In this document: one piece after another, positions 8,721 through 17,362 of the stretch | How the letters are laid out: every line of letters begins with the position of its first letter | Numbering within the stretch: the stretch's first letter is position 1 | DNA from: Oscillospiraceae bacterium | GTDB taxonomy: Bacteria > Bacillota > Clostridia > Oscillospirales > Oscillospiraceae | Length of the DNA: 64,000 nucleotides | Assembly (NCBI GenBank): GCA_017398725.1 | Contig: JAFQFA010000024.1 | Coordinates: forward strand, 1 to 64,000 | Direction: 5' to 3' | The notes under the pieces: model-generated | The model's database searches: none | The model's input: only the letters and a program-made list of their open reading frames with translations | What the model was told of the DNA's origin: nothing | Position numbers and translations under genes: made by a program

Positions 8721-10175
8721 TTATCTCCTCGATTCTGCCAGCAAGTATTCGGCGACAACTTCCCGCTCGTCCAAATGATGCTTGACGCCGTTTATTTCCT
8801 GATATGTTTCATGACCCTTGCCGGCCAGTACAATTATATCATGCTTTTGCGCAATGTCCATAGCATGTCTGATGGCAGCGGGACGATTTTCGATGACCTC
8901 ATAGGTTTTTTCTGTACCTTCCACACCTTTGAGGATGTCGGAAATAATTGCCATTGGTGCTTCGGTACGAGGATTATCCGAGGTAATCACCGCAATATCC
9001 GAAAGCTCCACACCGATCCGGCCCATAATGGGGCGCTTGATGGGATCTCGGTCGCCACCGCAACCGAACACACTGATCAGCCGACCCTTACAGAAGCCTC
9101 GAACAGAGGAAAGCACATTTTCCAAGCCATCGGGCGTATGGGCATAGTCGATCAGGACCGTATATTCCTTACCGGGGGTGGGAACCACCTCTACCCGACC
9201 CTTCACGCCGGAAGCGGTACGCAGCGCCTGCGCCGCATCTTCCAAACTGATTCCCAGCTGCATGGCACAGCCCAACACCGTCAAAGCATTGTAAACCGTA
9301 AATTTGCCGGGAATCGGCAGCTGCACAGGAACTTGCTTATCGCCGTAAACCGCAGTAAAACGGATCCCATCAGACAAAAGCTCCTGATCCTTGGCGTGCA
9401 ACCCTTCCTCACTCTGAACAGAGGTAGCCAGCACCGCTTTGTCCGTATGGCTGCAAATCCGGTCATACCATACATCATCCCGGTTGGCAACATGCTTATC
9501 ACTGCGTTCAAAAAGGGTGCCCTTGGCATCGCAGTAGTTTTCCATGGTCTTGTGGAAATCCAGATGATCCTCGGTCAGATTGGTAAAGGCAGCCAGATCA
9601 AAATGCACGCCGCCCACCCGATCCAACGCAATGGCATGAGAGGACACCTCCATAATGGCATAGCTGCAGCCGGCATCCCGCATTTTGGCAAACATCGCCT
9701 GCAGATCCAGGCTTTCCGGTGTGGTTCGCTGGGCCGGTACGGATTCCTGTCCGATCATATTATCCATAGTGCCCATCAGGCCCACCTTCGCACCTTTGCA
9801 TTGCTCCAAAACATGTTTTAAAAGCAGTGTAGAGGTGGTTTTACCGTTGGTGCCCGTAACGCCGATCAGGGTCATTGCCTCCGCAGGATGGCCGTAGAAA
9901 TTCGCACCCATCAGTGCCAGCGCCATCCGATCGGAAGATACCAGTACATAAGGGATATTCTCCTTGGGCTCTACTGCCGTCACCACTGCCACTGCGCCCT
10001 TTTCCAGCGCCTTGCTGATATACAGATTGCCGTCGGTCACATAGCCGGTAACCGCCACAAACAAGCTGCCGGGAGTCGCCTTTCTGGAATCATAGGTAAT
10101 ATCCGCAATCTCCAGCTCCGGATCTGCGGTCTGCTTGATCACTTCAATATCTTTGAGAATATCCTTCAGCTTCAT
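8721..10175 (-). CDS. murE: UDP-MurNAc-tripeptide synthetase MurE
   Basis: MurE adds the third amino acid (meso-diaminopimelate or lysine) to UDP-MurNAc-L-Ala-D-Glu. The 484-residue protein contains the ATP-binding loop GVTGTNGKTTSTLL, the carbamoylated-lysine region, and SSHAIALDRVGGVHFDLAAFTNLTEDH in shorter form. In the C-terminal domain the segment TSDNPRTEAPMAII contains the DNPR motif that in known MurE enzymes goes with meso-DAP specificity, so a meso-DAP wall is likely. The gene is followed directly by murF. Confidence 0.96.
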   Translation of the reverse strand: MKLKDILKDIEVIKQTADPELEIADITYDSRKATPGSLFVAVTGYVTDGNLYISKALEKGAVAVVTAVEPKENIPYVLVSSDRMALALMGANFYGHPAEAMTLIGVTGTNGKTTSTLLLKHVLEQCKGAKVGLMGTMDNMIGQESVPAQRTTPESLDLQAMFAKMRDAGCSYAIMEVSSHAIALDRVGGVHFDLAAFTNLTEDHLDFHKTMENYCDAKGTLFERSDKHVANRDDVWYDRICSHTDKAVLATSVQSEEGLHAKDQELLSDGIRFTAVYGDKQVPVQLPIPGKFTVYNALTVLGCAMQLGISLEDAAQALRTASGVKGRVEVVPTPGKEYTVLIDYAHTPDGLENVLSSVRGFCKGRLISVFGCGGDRDPIKRPIMGRIGVELSDIAVITSDNPRTEAPMAIISDILKGVEGTEKTYEVIENRPAAIRHAMDIAQKHDIIVLAGKGHETYQEINGVKHHLDEREVVAEYLLAESRR

Positions 10176-10189
10176 AAGTAATCTCCTTT

Positions 10190-12553
10190 TCAGGGTGTTG
10201 TCTTTGTATCTGTAAATGTTACGGTCACGGTCGTACCGGTTTGCACCTGTTCCCCGGCAACCGGGGATTGTGCCACCGCCGTAACATAGGGGGATGCCTC
10301 TGTGTTTCCCTTTGGCAGTATATACAGCCCCAAAAGCCCCGCTGCATCCGATGCCTGCTGCCGGGTCATGCCGGAAAGATCCGGCACGCGCACCATCTGC
10401 TCTGCAGGCTGCAGGCCCATATACACCAGCACCTGACTGCCTCCCGGCAAGCTTTGCCCTGCCGCCGGCAGCTGCGCAGTTACCGTATCACCGTCACCTT
10501 GGAGCACCGCCTCCAGCCCCTGCTGTCGCAAGGCGCCGGATGCTTCTTTGCCGGTCATACCGGAAAGATCCGCCACCGGGATCAACCGGCTTTGCAGATC
10601 CTCTTGGGAATAATTATGCTTCACTTCCAGATATGGCAGAATATCCGCCAGAACCGCGCCGACGGTAGGCGCTGCCATAACGCCGCCGGAAATATACATT
10701 CCCGTTGTTCTTGACGGCGTGTCCAGTGCTACTAATACAATATACTGCGGATCGTCCATGGGCGCAACCCCTACGAAGGAAACAATTTTATCCAATACCC
10801 GCTGCCCATTGGCATCAAATACATCGATCTTTTCGCTGGTGCCGGTTTTTCCTCCCACTGAGAAGCCTGCCACCTTTGCATTCTTTGCCGTTCCTTCCGT
10901 AACAACCGATTCCATCAAACTGCACATCACCTTGGAGGTTTCCTCCCGGATGACCCGCCGCACTGCCGTTGGCTCCTGCAAAAGAACGGTATTTCCACTG
11001 CGGTCAATGGCCTCTGAAACAATATAAGGCTCCATCAGTACACCGCCGTTGACCACCGCGGAGATCCCACGCACCAGCTGCAAGGGTGTCAGTTTAAAGG
11101 TCTGCCCGAAAGAACCGGAGGTTAAAGAGGCAGTTCCCCATTTATCTGTATCCGTCACCAACGCCTGATCGAAAAACACGCCCTTGCTTTCACCGGACAG
11201 GTCAATGCCTGTTTTTTCCAGAACGCCAAAGTTTTTCACATACTCATAAAAGCGCTCTCCGCCGATTTTCAATGCAATATGGGCAAAGGCAAGATTACAG
11301 GAGTTTTGCAATGCCTGCGGCGTTTTCTGCCCGCCGTGACCGGTAGAGCGCCAGCAGTGGAGCCGTTGCGCCCGGCCCGGGATCTGCTCCGCACCCCGGC
11401 AATAAAAGTTTGTATCAAGGTCGATGGCACCGCAATCCAGTGCCGCCGCCATGGTCAGCACCTTAAAGGTGGAACCGGGTTCGTAGCCGTCAGATATACA
11501 GCGGTTGCGCCACTGCTTCAGCCGGGCCGCCTGCAGGGCATTTTGGTATGCCGTGCGGCCATCTGCATATTCTGCCGATGAAGCCGGCAATTGTATGTAT
11601 TTCTGCCGCAGCTGTTCCAGCTGGGCGTTGGCTTTCGGGTCCATGATCTCCAGATAAGCATTGGGATCATAACTTCCCAAGGTGGCCATTGCCAGTATTT
11701 TACCGGTGTTGACCTCCATGACCATACCGAACGCGCCGTTTTGCACGGCGTATCGGTCGATCGCAGCAGCCATCTGTTTTTCCAGACAGGCCTGCACCGT
11801 CACATCCAGTGTCAGCACCAAATCGCATCCATTTTCCGATGCAACAAAGTTTTCATAGGAAAAGGGCATATCCATTTCGTTATTGCCCTTGGTTGTGATC
11901 ACCTTTCCGGAAGCGCCTTCCAAAAAGCTGTTATAGGCCGCTTCAATTCCCTCTGCACCCTGACCGGAAGCATTGGTAAAGCCAATCACCTGCGCCGCCA
12001 AAGACCCAAAGGGATACACTCTGCGGGCATTGGGCTCCAAGTGGATGCCGGATATTTTCTCCCCGTTGATATATTCCCGGATCTTTCCTGCAATTTCCTT
12101 TTCAACCCCGGCAGCAACCTGTTTATACCGTTTTGAAAGGTCCTTCCCTTGGGCAAGGATCCATTCCGGATCCAGTTCCAACAGCTCCGCCAACACGCGG
12201 CTGATCTCATCCAGATCCGCTCCGGACTGTTTCAGTTCATGAGGGTCCAGATATACCGTTTCCACCGTTTCAGAATCTGCCAGAATATTCATATTCCGGT
12301 CATAGATCACCCCACGGGCAGCACTTAGCTGCGTGGTGCGGGTCTGATTGCGCAACGCCTGACGGGCATAATAACTGTAATTGACCACCATCAGATCGTA
12401 AAGCCGGACACCCAGCGGCAAAAAAGCAAGCAACCCAAAAACCGCACCGCACAGCATGATCCTTCGTTTTTGACCGGTATCGGCCCGAAGGCGGCGGTAC
12501 TGTTTTTTCCTTTTAGAAGCCATTTGATCCCGACCTTTCCACTCGGAGGGCAT
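10190..12553 (-). CDS. Class B PBP with two PASTA domains (SpoVD/FtsI type)
   Basis: A septal transpeptidase that cross-links peptidoglycan made by FtsW/SpoVE. The 787-residue protein has a short basic head, one membrane anchor (about residues 30-55), the PBP dimerisation domain, and a transpeptidase domain with the three active-site motifs: STFK (serine nucleophile), SCN, and KTGT. Two PASTA repeats follow (each starting near DLSGMT), which is the SpoVD/PbpB layout in Firmicutes. A GGGGAG site 8 bases before the first ATG supports the start used; a second ATG ten codons on (MASKRKK) is possible. Whether it serves vegetative division, spore cortex or both is not decidable here. Confidence 0.93.
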   Translation of the reverse strand: MPSEWKGRDQMASKRKKQYRRLRADTGQKRRIMLCGAVFGLLAFLPLGVRLYDLMVVNYSYYARQALRNQTRTTQLSAARGVIYDRNMNILADSETVETVYLDPHELKQSGADLDEISRVLAELLELDPEWILAQGKDLSKRYKQVAAGVEKEIAGKIREYINGEKISGIHLEPNARRVYPFGSLAAQVIGFTNASGQGAEGIEAAYNSFLEGASGKVITTKGNNEMDMPFSYENFVASENGCDLVLTLDVTVQACLEKQMAAAIDRYAVQNGAFGMVMEVNTGKILAMATLGSYDPNAYLEIMDPKANAQLEQLRQKYIQLPASSAEYADGRTAYQNALQAARLKQWRNRCISDGYEPGSTFKVLTMAAALDCGAIDLDTNFYCRGAEQIPGRAQRLHCWRSTGHGGQKTPQALQNSCNLAFAHIALKIGGERFYEYVKNFGVLEKTGIDLSGESKGVFFDQALVTDTDKWGTASLTSGSFGQTFKLTPLQLVRGISAVVNGGVLMEPYIVSEAIDRSGNTVLLQEPTAVRRVIREETSKVMCSLMESVVTEGTAKNAKVAGFSVGGKTGTSEKIDVFDANGQRVLDKIVSFVGVAPMDDPQYIVLVALDTPSRTTGMYISGGVMAAPTVGAVLADILPYLEVKHNYSQEDLQSRLIPVADLSGMTGKEASGALRQQGLEAVLQGDGDTVTAQLPAAGQSLPGGSQVLVYMGLQPAEQMVRVPDLSGMTRQQASDAAGLLGLYILPKGNTEASPYVTAVAQSPVAGEQVQTGTTVTVTFTDTKTTP

Positions 12554-12648
12554 TTTGATTGCTCCCCTATCAACCTTTCAATGGGCAGCAAGGGAATCCC
12601 TCGCCGCCCATTGCAGCTCTTATTCAAGTGTATCGGTCGAAATACGAT

Positions 12649-13110
12649 TTATGCAAACAAGCCGGCAAGGAAAACCCGCAGCTGTTCCCATCCATCAGGC
12701 TGTGCCTGCTGGGGCACGTTTACCTGAATGGAGATCTGCTGCACCTGATCCATAGGAACCATACCCAAGGCCATTGCTGTTTGCCGGACATTTTCCAGAT
12801 CGTAGCCGGCTTCATATTCTTCCTGCAGCTGGACATTTTCTTGACGGAGCATCTGCACATAAGCATTCATTTCCGTCATATCCTGCTGCGCACTGAGCAG
12901 CCGGACGCATCCGACACTCATCAGCACAAGCATCAGCACTGCCATCACAATGCCCAAAATGGCAACAGGATCGATATGCAAAACGATCCGCTTCATCTTC
13001 TTGGCAGTACGTTTATGCGCAGTTTTACGAGGCTGCGGCATTTCCATTTTACGGGCTGCAGTACCGTCCGTATAAGAACGAATATACTGAACATCAAATT
13101 GCCGTGCCAT
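12649..13110 (-). CDS. ftsL: FtsL-like division protein
   Basis: A small bitopic protein (153 residues) in the classical ftsL position between rsmH and the PBP gene. It has a basic cytoplasmic part, a membrane segment (about residues 60-82, rich in I, V, L, M), and a short extracytoplasmic coiled coil (LLSAQQDMTEMNAYVQMLRQENVQLQEE in part) of leucine-zipper type, followed by NVRQTAMALGM, typical of FtsL. Sequence conservation in this family is low, so the call rests on topology and position. The ATG at 13110 has AGAGAGGT upstream; a longer reading frame to 13203 would overlap rsmH. Confidence 0.8.
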   Translation of the reverse strand: MARQFDVQYIRSYTDGTAARKMEMPQPRKTAHKRTAKKMKRIVLHIDPVAILGIVMAVLMLVLMSVGCVRLLSAQQDMTEMNAYVQMLRQENVQLQEEYEAGYDLENVRQTAMALGMVPMDQVQQISIQVNVPQQAQPDGWEQLRVFLAGLFA

Positions 13111-13126
13111 CGTATCTACCTCTCTT

Positions 13127-14062
13127 TTACAGTTTTTCACATATGCGAAGCTTGGCGCTTCGGGATCTGGGGTTTCGGTCCAGTTCTTCCTGCGATGCCA
13201 CAATCGGCTTGCGGCTTATGATCTTCACCAGTGGCTTTTTGCCGCATACGCATACCGGAAAACTCGGCGGGCAAGTGCAACCCTTGGCTGCTTCCGCCAT
13301 AGCATTTTTTACAATCCGGTCCTCCAGAGAATGGAAGGTGATCACTGCCAACCGTCCGCCGGGATTGAGCAAGGAAATCGCATCTTTCATCACCCGTTCC
13401 ACCGCTCCCAGTTCGTCATTGACTGCAATACGGATAGCCTGAAAGCTTCGTTTTGCCGGGTGCTGCTTTTCCCGCAAGGCTGCCGGCGGCATCGCCGAGC
13501 GGATAATATCCACAAGCTCCAATGTGGTTTCAATAGGCTTTTGCTCCCTGCGGCGGCAAATGGCCGCTGCAATCTGCGGAGCGTAGCGCTCTTCGCCGTA
13601 GTCATATAAGATCCGCTTCAGCTCAGCTTGAGACCAAGTATTGACCAGCTGCGCTGCATCAAAAGGATCCTGCCCGTTCATGCGCATATCCAGCGGTGCG
13701 TCTGCCATATAGGAAAAGCCCCGCTCCCCGTCATCCAACTGAGGGGACGACACCCCCAGATCCATTAACATTCCGTCCATGCCCGGGATCTGCAATTGCT
13801 GCAGCACCTGCGCCACATCAGAAAAATTGGAATGGACCAGCTTCACCCGTTCTCCAAAGGGCATTAGCCGTTCAGAAGCCGCCTTCAGCGCCACGGGATC
13901 CCGGTCAATGCCCACCAGTGTACCGGTGGTCAGCGCTGCCGCGATTCGGCTGGAATGGCCTGCGCCACCTAAGGTGCCGTCTACATAGACCCCCTCCGGC
14001 TTGATCGCCAAGGCTTCTATGCACTCTTCCAGCAAAACGGAAACGTGGTGAAATTCACTCAT
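13127..14062 (-). CDS. rsmH: 16S rRNA m4C1402 methyltransferase RsmH (MraW)
   Basis: RsmH methylates N4 of C1402 in 16S rRNA, in the ribosomal P site. The 311-residue protein opens with HVSVLLEECIEAL and the SAM-binding DGTLGGAGHS, then has GMLMDLGVSSPQLD and the C-terminal VITFHSLEDRIVK, all hallmark RsmH motifs. A CTCPPSFPVC-type segment precedes the end. Its ATG overlaps the mraZ stop (ATGA). Confidence 0.97.
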   Translation of the reverse strand: MSEFHHVSVLLEECIEALAIKPEGVYVDGTLGGAGHSSRIAAALTTGTLVGIDRDPVALKAASERLMPFGERVKLVHSNFSDVAQVLQQLQIPGMDGMLMDLGVSSPQLDDGERGFSYMADAPLDMRMNGQDPFDAAQLVNTWSQAELKRILYDYGEERYAPQIAAAICRRREQKPIETTLELVDIIRSAMPPAALREKQHPAKRSFQAIRIAVNDELGAVERVMKDAISLLNPGGRLAVITFHSLEDRIVKNAMAEAAKGCTCPPSFPVCVCGKKPLVKIISRKPIVASQEELDRNPRSRSAKLRICEKL

Positions 14063-14496
14063 AGCCCGATTGCCTCCAAAGAAGCCAGCAGCTTCTCAGG
14101 GGAAAGGTTCTCCGCTTCAAAGGCCGCAAACTCCTGTGCATCCCAGATCTCTGCCTGCCCTGCCCGGCCTACGATCATCACATCTTTGCCGATGCCGGCA
14201 TAGTCCAGCAGAAACTGACTCAGACCAAACCGGAACTGCTTATCCGGGCTGCACTGGTTGGCATTCATAAAGATCAAGCTGGTAGCCGCGCCCCGCTGGG
14301 AAATAGGAAGGGCGTTATAGTTCTGGCTGAGACCCTGCCAATCCTCGGCGGTGTACACCGTCAGGCAGCGATGACCGCAATTGACACCCAGTGTTACAAA
14401 GAAATCCTCCCCCAGCTCGCCACGCAGCTTCGCCGGAACAAACAAACGGTTTTTATCGTCCAGTTTTGCAGGATATTTTCCGATCATCGTACTCAC
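14059..14496 (-). CDS. mraZ: Transcriptional regulator MraZ
   Basis: MraZ is a ring-forming DNA-binding protein with two SpoVT/AbrB-like folds that controls its own dcw operon in bacteria where it has been studied. The 145-residue protein shows the paired signatures: YPAKLDDKNRLFVPAKLRGEL in the first half (with the D-x-K/R-G/N-R-x-x-P pattern) and the related but degenerate C-terminal copy. It is the first gene of the dcw operon, and four repeats resembling MraZ sites lie directly upstream of its start. Confidence 0.96.
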   Translation of the reverse strand: MSTMIGKYPAKLDDKNRLFVPAKLRGELGEDFFVTLGVNCGHRCLTVYTAEDWQGLSQNYNALPISQRGAATSLIFMNANQCSPDKQFRFGLSQFLLDYAGIGKDVMIVGRAGQAEIWDAQEFAAFEAENLSPEKLLASLEAIGL

Positions 14497-14500
14497 CTCA

Positions 14501-14540
14501 CTCCATTTTGCTCCACTTTGCTACCATTTTGCTCCATTTA
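14501..14540 (-). promoter_or_regulatory. Four-copy MraZ operator
   Basis: On the minus strand four direct repeats of the form (A)AA(G)TGGAGC or TGGTAGC occur at a 10-11 base spacing between the -10 box and the mraZ start (plus-strand units at 14501, 14511, 14521 and 14532). Tandem TGG-containing repeats at one helical turn are what MraZ rings bind in other bacteria; the link here is by analogy. Confidence 0.75.
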
Positions 14541-14545
14541 CTGAC

Positions 14546-14574
14546 AGTATAATAGATTGATTTCCAAAAATCAA
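14546..14574 (-). promoter_or_regulatory. dcw operon promoter
   Basis: Minus strand TTGATT (14569-14574), 17 bases, TATACT (14546-14551), placed just upstream of the MraZ repeats so that bound MraZ would cover the start of transcription. Confidence 0.75.
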
Positions 14575-14618
14575 TATTTTTTTCGAGGAAATTTGAAAAA
14601 AATACAGGAATTTTCCGG

Positions 14619-14653
14619 AAAAATCGAATTTTAGAACGCTTGTTCTAAAATTC
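14619..14653 (-). terminator. clpC terminator
   Basis: A perfect 12-bp stem (14626-14637 with 14642-14653) overlaps the clpC stop codon and is followed on the minus strand by CGATTTTTCC, a short T-run. Confidence 0.8.
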
Positions 14654-16967
14654 ACGAAGAAAACGTTATTTTCCCATCTTCCAGTGTGCCGAAAACCCGT
14701 CCGGTCCGCTTGCCGGAATGCAGCAAATACTGCGCAAGCGGCGACTCCACCCGGTCCCTTACCAACCGCCGCAGATCCCGGGCGCCCCCCGGATTTTGGG
14801 TGCAGATCAATGTAGCAGACAGTGCATCCGGCAGCACCAGCTGCATGCCCATTTCCGTGACCCGTTTGCCGAGCTCCCCAAGATACTTATCCGCGATCTT
14901 GTGCATTGCCTTTTCATCCAATTTTGAAAAGGTAACGATCCGGTCCAGTCTGCCCAGAAACTCCGGTGTAAAATGCTGCTCCAAGGCCTTGCGGATCTGA
15001 CCACCCTTCCCCTCCGGATTGAAGCCTAATCCTTCCGAGCGCACTTGCCCGCCCAGATTGGAGGTCATGACCACAATGGTATTTTTAAAACTCACCTTTT
15101 TGCCGGTAGAATCCGTCAGTTCCCCTTCTTCCATGATCTGCAGCAAAATCCCCGACACATCCGGATGGGCTTTCTCCAGTTCGTCCAACAGCACCAAACA
15201 GTAAGGCCGGCGGCGGACCGCCTCTGTCAGCTTGCCGCCTTCCTCGTAACCCACATAGCCCGGAGGCGCACCGATCAGCCGGGATACCGATTGTTTTTCC
15301 ATATATTCCGTCATATCCAGCCGCAGCATCGCATCCCGGCTGCCGTACAGTTCCTGGCTCAAGGCACGGCACAGCTCTGTTTTCCCCACGCCGGTAGGGC
15401 CGGCAAAGAGCATACAGGCTACCGGCCGTCGGCCGTCATGAAGCCCCGACAGTCCTTGCCGCACCGTATCTGCCACCGCCGTCACGGCATCTGTCTGCCC
15501 GATCACCGCATTTCCCAAGCTCTGCTCCAAAGAAAGGAGCTGTTGGCGCCGATCCGCTGTCAGCCGCCCCACCGGGATGCCGGTTCTGGCACTGACCGCC
15601 CAAGCCACATCCCCTGCGCCGACCCCTTTCCCTCGACGCAAATCGGATCTGGCTGCGATCCGGTTCATTTTATCCCGCAATTGAGCTGCGGTTTCATAAC
15701 GGCTTTCCCGAATCGCTTCCTGAAGCTGGTTTTCCAACTCCCGGCGAGCACCGGATTTCGCACTGCCTGCCTGCTCCATCCGAGCGTGGGATGCCGCTTC
15801 ATCCAAAAGATCGATCGCCTTATCCGGCAGGAACAATTCCGGCAAATACCGTTTTGAAAGCTTCAGTGCCGCCTGCAGGGCATCATCGGTGATCTGGATC
15901 CGGTGATGCCGCTCCAAGCCGGGGCGCAATCCCCGCAGGATCGCCATTGTGGCGGTTTCATCCGGCTCTTCCACCAGTACCGGACGGAACCTGCGTTCCA
16001 GCGCCGGATCTTTTTCTATATACTTCCGGTATTCCCCCAAAGTGGTGGCGCCCAACACCTGCAGTTCTCCCCGCCCCAAAGGGGGCTTAAAAATATTGGC
16101 AGCATCAATGGCGCCCTCCGCCGCACCGGCTCCCACGATGGTATGCATTTCATCCACAAACAGGATCACATCCCCGCAACGGCGGATCTCCGCCAGCACA
16201 TCCCGCAGCCGTTCTTCAAACTCGCCCCGATATTTGGTGCCTGCCACCAGATTTGCCATATTCAGGCTGATCAGCCGCTTGTCTTTCAGCTGCTCCGGCA
16301 CAGCGCCGGCGGCCATTCGCTGCGCCAAGCCTTCGGCAATCGCCGTTTTGCCCACCCCCGGTTCCCCGATGAGTGCCGGATTGTTTTTATTCTTTCTGCA
16401 CAGGATTCCGATCACCGTTTCGATTTCCCGATCCCGCCCGATCACCGGCTCCATGGTGCCCGCCTTTTGCAGAAGATCCTCACTGAATTGTTCCAAAAGT
16501 TTCGTATGAACCGCCTCCTTTTTCCGTTTGCCCAATATATCCATCTGCTCCTGCGCATGTTCCGCCACATAGCTGAAAAGCAGCTGCGGTGCCTCCGCGC
16601 TTATGCATAGCACCTCCCAAGCCGCACTATCCTCCGCCCGTAAAAGCGCCAGCAGGATATGCTGCTCCTCAATTTGCCGACAGTGCAGGTTCTGCGCTTC
16701 CTTTACGGCTCGGCGCAATATCCGTCTTGCCTGCCGGGAAAACCCTTGCGGCAACGGAAGACCGGGCGTTCCGTTGCCGTAAAGGGCGCAAACGATCCCC
16801 CGGACCAAAACCGGGTCCACGCCTCGGTAAAGCAGCAGTCTTCCCGCCTTCCCATCTTCCAGCAACGCCAGCAGCAAATGGATGCTGCCCACATAGCTAT
16901 GTCCCAGACTTTTCGCCTGCGCCGCAGAACGGCGGATCAGCGCTTTTGCGCCGGCGCTGAAATACAT
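14652..16967 (-). CDS. clpC: ClpC-type AAA+ unfoldase
   Basis: ClpC unfolds substrates and feeds them into ClpP. Domain order: Clp N-terminal repeats (about 1-140), AAA domain 1 with Walker A GEPGVGKTA and Walker B VILFVDEMHTIVGAG, a middle region with a UVR-like segment (LQEAIRESRYETAAQLRDKM), AAA domain 2 with GPTGVGKTE and LVLLDELEKAHPDV, and a C-terminal small domain. About 771 residues, slightly short for ClpC. The ATG at 16967 is preferred because the GGGGGG ribosome site abuts an ATG six bases earlier too closely. No mcsAB or ctsR partner genes lie beside it. It is divergent from the ferredoxin gene. Confidence 0.9.
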   Translation of the reverse strand: MYFSAGAKALIRRSAAQAKSLGHSYVGSIHLLLALLEDGKAGRLLLYRGVDPVLVRGIVCALYGNGTPGLPLPQGFSRQARRILRRAVKEAQNLHCRQIEEQHILLALLRAEDSAAWEVLCISAEAPQLLFSYVAEHAQEQMDILGKRKKEAVHTKLLEQFSEDLLQKAGTMEPVIGRDREIETVIGILCRKNKNNPALIGEPGVGKTAIAEGLAQRMAAGAVPEQLKDKRLISLNMANLVAGTKYRGEFEERLRDVLAEIRRCGDVILFVDEMHTIVGAGAAEGAIDAANIFKPPLGRGELQVLGATTLGEYRKYIEKDPALERRFRPVLVEEPDETATMAILRGLRPGLERHHRIQITDDALQAALKLSKRYLPELFLPDKAIDLLDEAASHARMEQAGSAKSGARRELENQLQEAIRESRYETAAQLRDKMNRIAARSDLRRGKGVGAGDVAWAVSARTGIPVGRLTADRRQQLLSLEQSLGNAVIGQTDAVTAVADTVRQGLSGLHDGRRPVACMLFAGPTGVGKTELCRALSQELYGSRDAMLRLDMTEYMEKQSVSRLIGAPPGYVGYEEGGKLTEAVRRRPYCLVLLDELEKAHPDVSGILLQIMEEGELTDSTGKKVSFKNTIVVMTSNLGGQVRSEGLGFNPEGKGGQIRKALEQHFTPEFLGRLDRIVTFSKLDEKAMHKIADKYLGELGKRVTEMGMQLVLPDALSATLICTQNPGGARDLRRLVRDRVESPLAQYLLHSGKRTGRVFGTLEDGKITFSS

Positions 16968-17000
16968 GTACATCCCCCCTGTGCTATACCGAGAGATTCT

Positions 17001-17012
17001 CCCCCCGGGGGG
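17001..17012. promoter_or_regulatory. C6G6 palindrome between clpC and ferredoxin
   Basis: A perfect 12-base palindrome CCCCCCGGGGGG lies in the divergent 153-base gap, between the clpC start and the ferredoxin promoter. It could be an operator or simply a hairpin in the clpC leader. No known regulator is assigned. Confidence 0.4.
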
Positions 17013-17040
17013 TAAATTTTATACGGCTTTAAAAAAAGTG

Positions 17041-17068
17041 TTGCATTTTTAAAAATGCATGTTAGAAT
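17041..17068 (+). promoter_or_regulatory. Ferredoxin promoter
   Basis: TTGCAT (17041-17046), 16 bases, TAGAAT (17063-17068), about 50 bases before the ferredoxin ATG. An inverted repeat GCATTTTTAAAAATGC fills the spacer. Confidence 0.7.
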
Positions 17069-17120
17069 AGACTTGCGCCGTATATCGGCGTGAAATTATA
17101 CATACATTGGAGGGAAAATC

Positions 17121-17291
17121 ATGGCTTACAAGATTACCGATGCTTGCGTCAAGTGCGGCAGCTGCGCTGAGAACTGCCCCGTTGAGGCCATCTCTGAGGG
17201 CGACGAGAAGTACGTCATCGATGCTGATGTCTGCGTTAACTGCGGCACCTGCGTTGACAACTGCCCTGTTGAAGCAATCGTGGAAGAGTGA
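17121..17291 (+). CDS. 2[4Fe-4S] ferredoxin
   Basis: A 56-residue clostridial-type ferredoxin, the low-potential electron carrier of anaerobic metabolism (partners such as pyruvate:ferredoxin oxidoreductase and hydrogenase). Two cluster motifs CxxCxxCxxxCP are visible: cysteines 9, 12, 15, 19 and 38, 41, 44, 48. The two halves are near repeats, the usual ancestral duplication. GGAGGG lies upstream of the ATG, and a strong hairpin terminator follows, so it is a single-gene transcript. The codon use is strongly biased (GGC, GAC, AAG), as expected of a highly expressed gene. Confidence 0.97.
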   Translation: MAYKITDACVKCGSCAENCPVEAISEGDEKYVIDADVCVNCGTCVDNCPVEAIVEE

Positions 17292-17308
17292 TTCTCCGAT
17301 TTTGCTGT

Positions 17309-17348
17309 CTGCCTGCGCCCGGTGTTCCGGTACGCAGGCAGTTTTTTT
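17309..17348 (+). terminator. Ferredoxin terminator
   Basis: A 9-bp GC-rich stem (17309-17317 with 17333-17341) followed by seven T residues. Confidence 0.9.
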
Positions 17349-17362
17349 CATAGGAGTTCATT

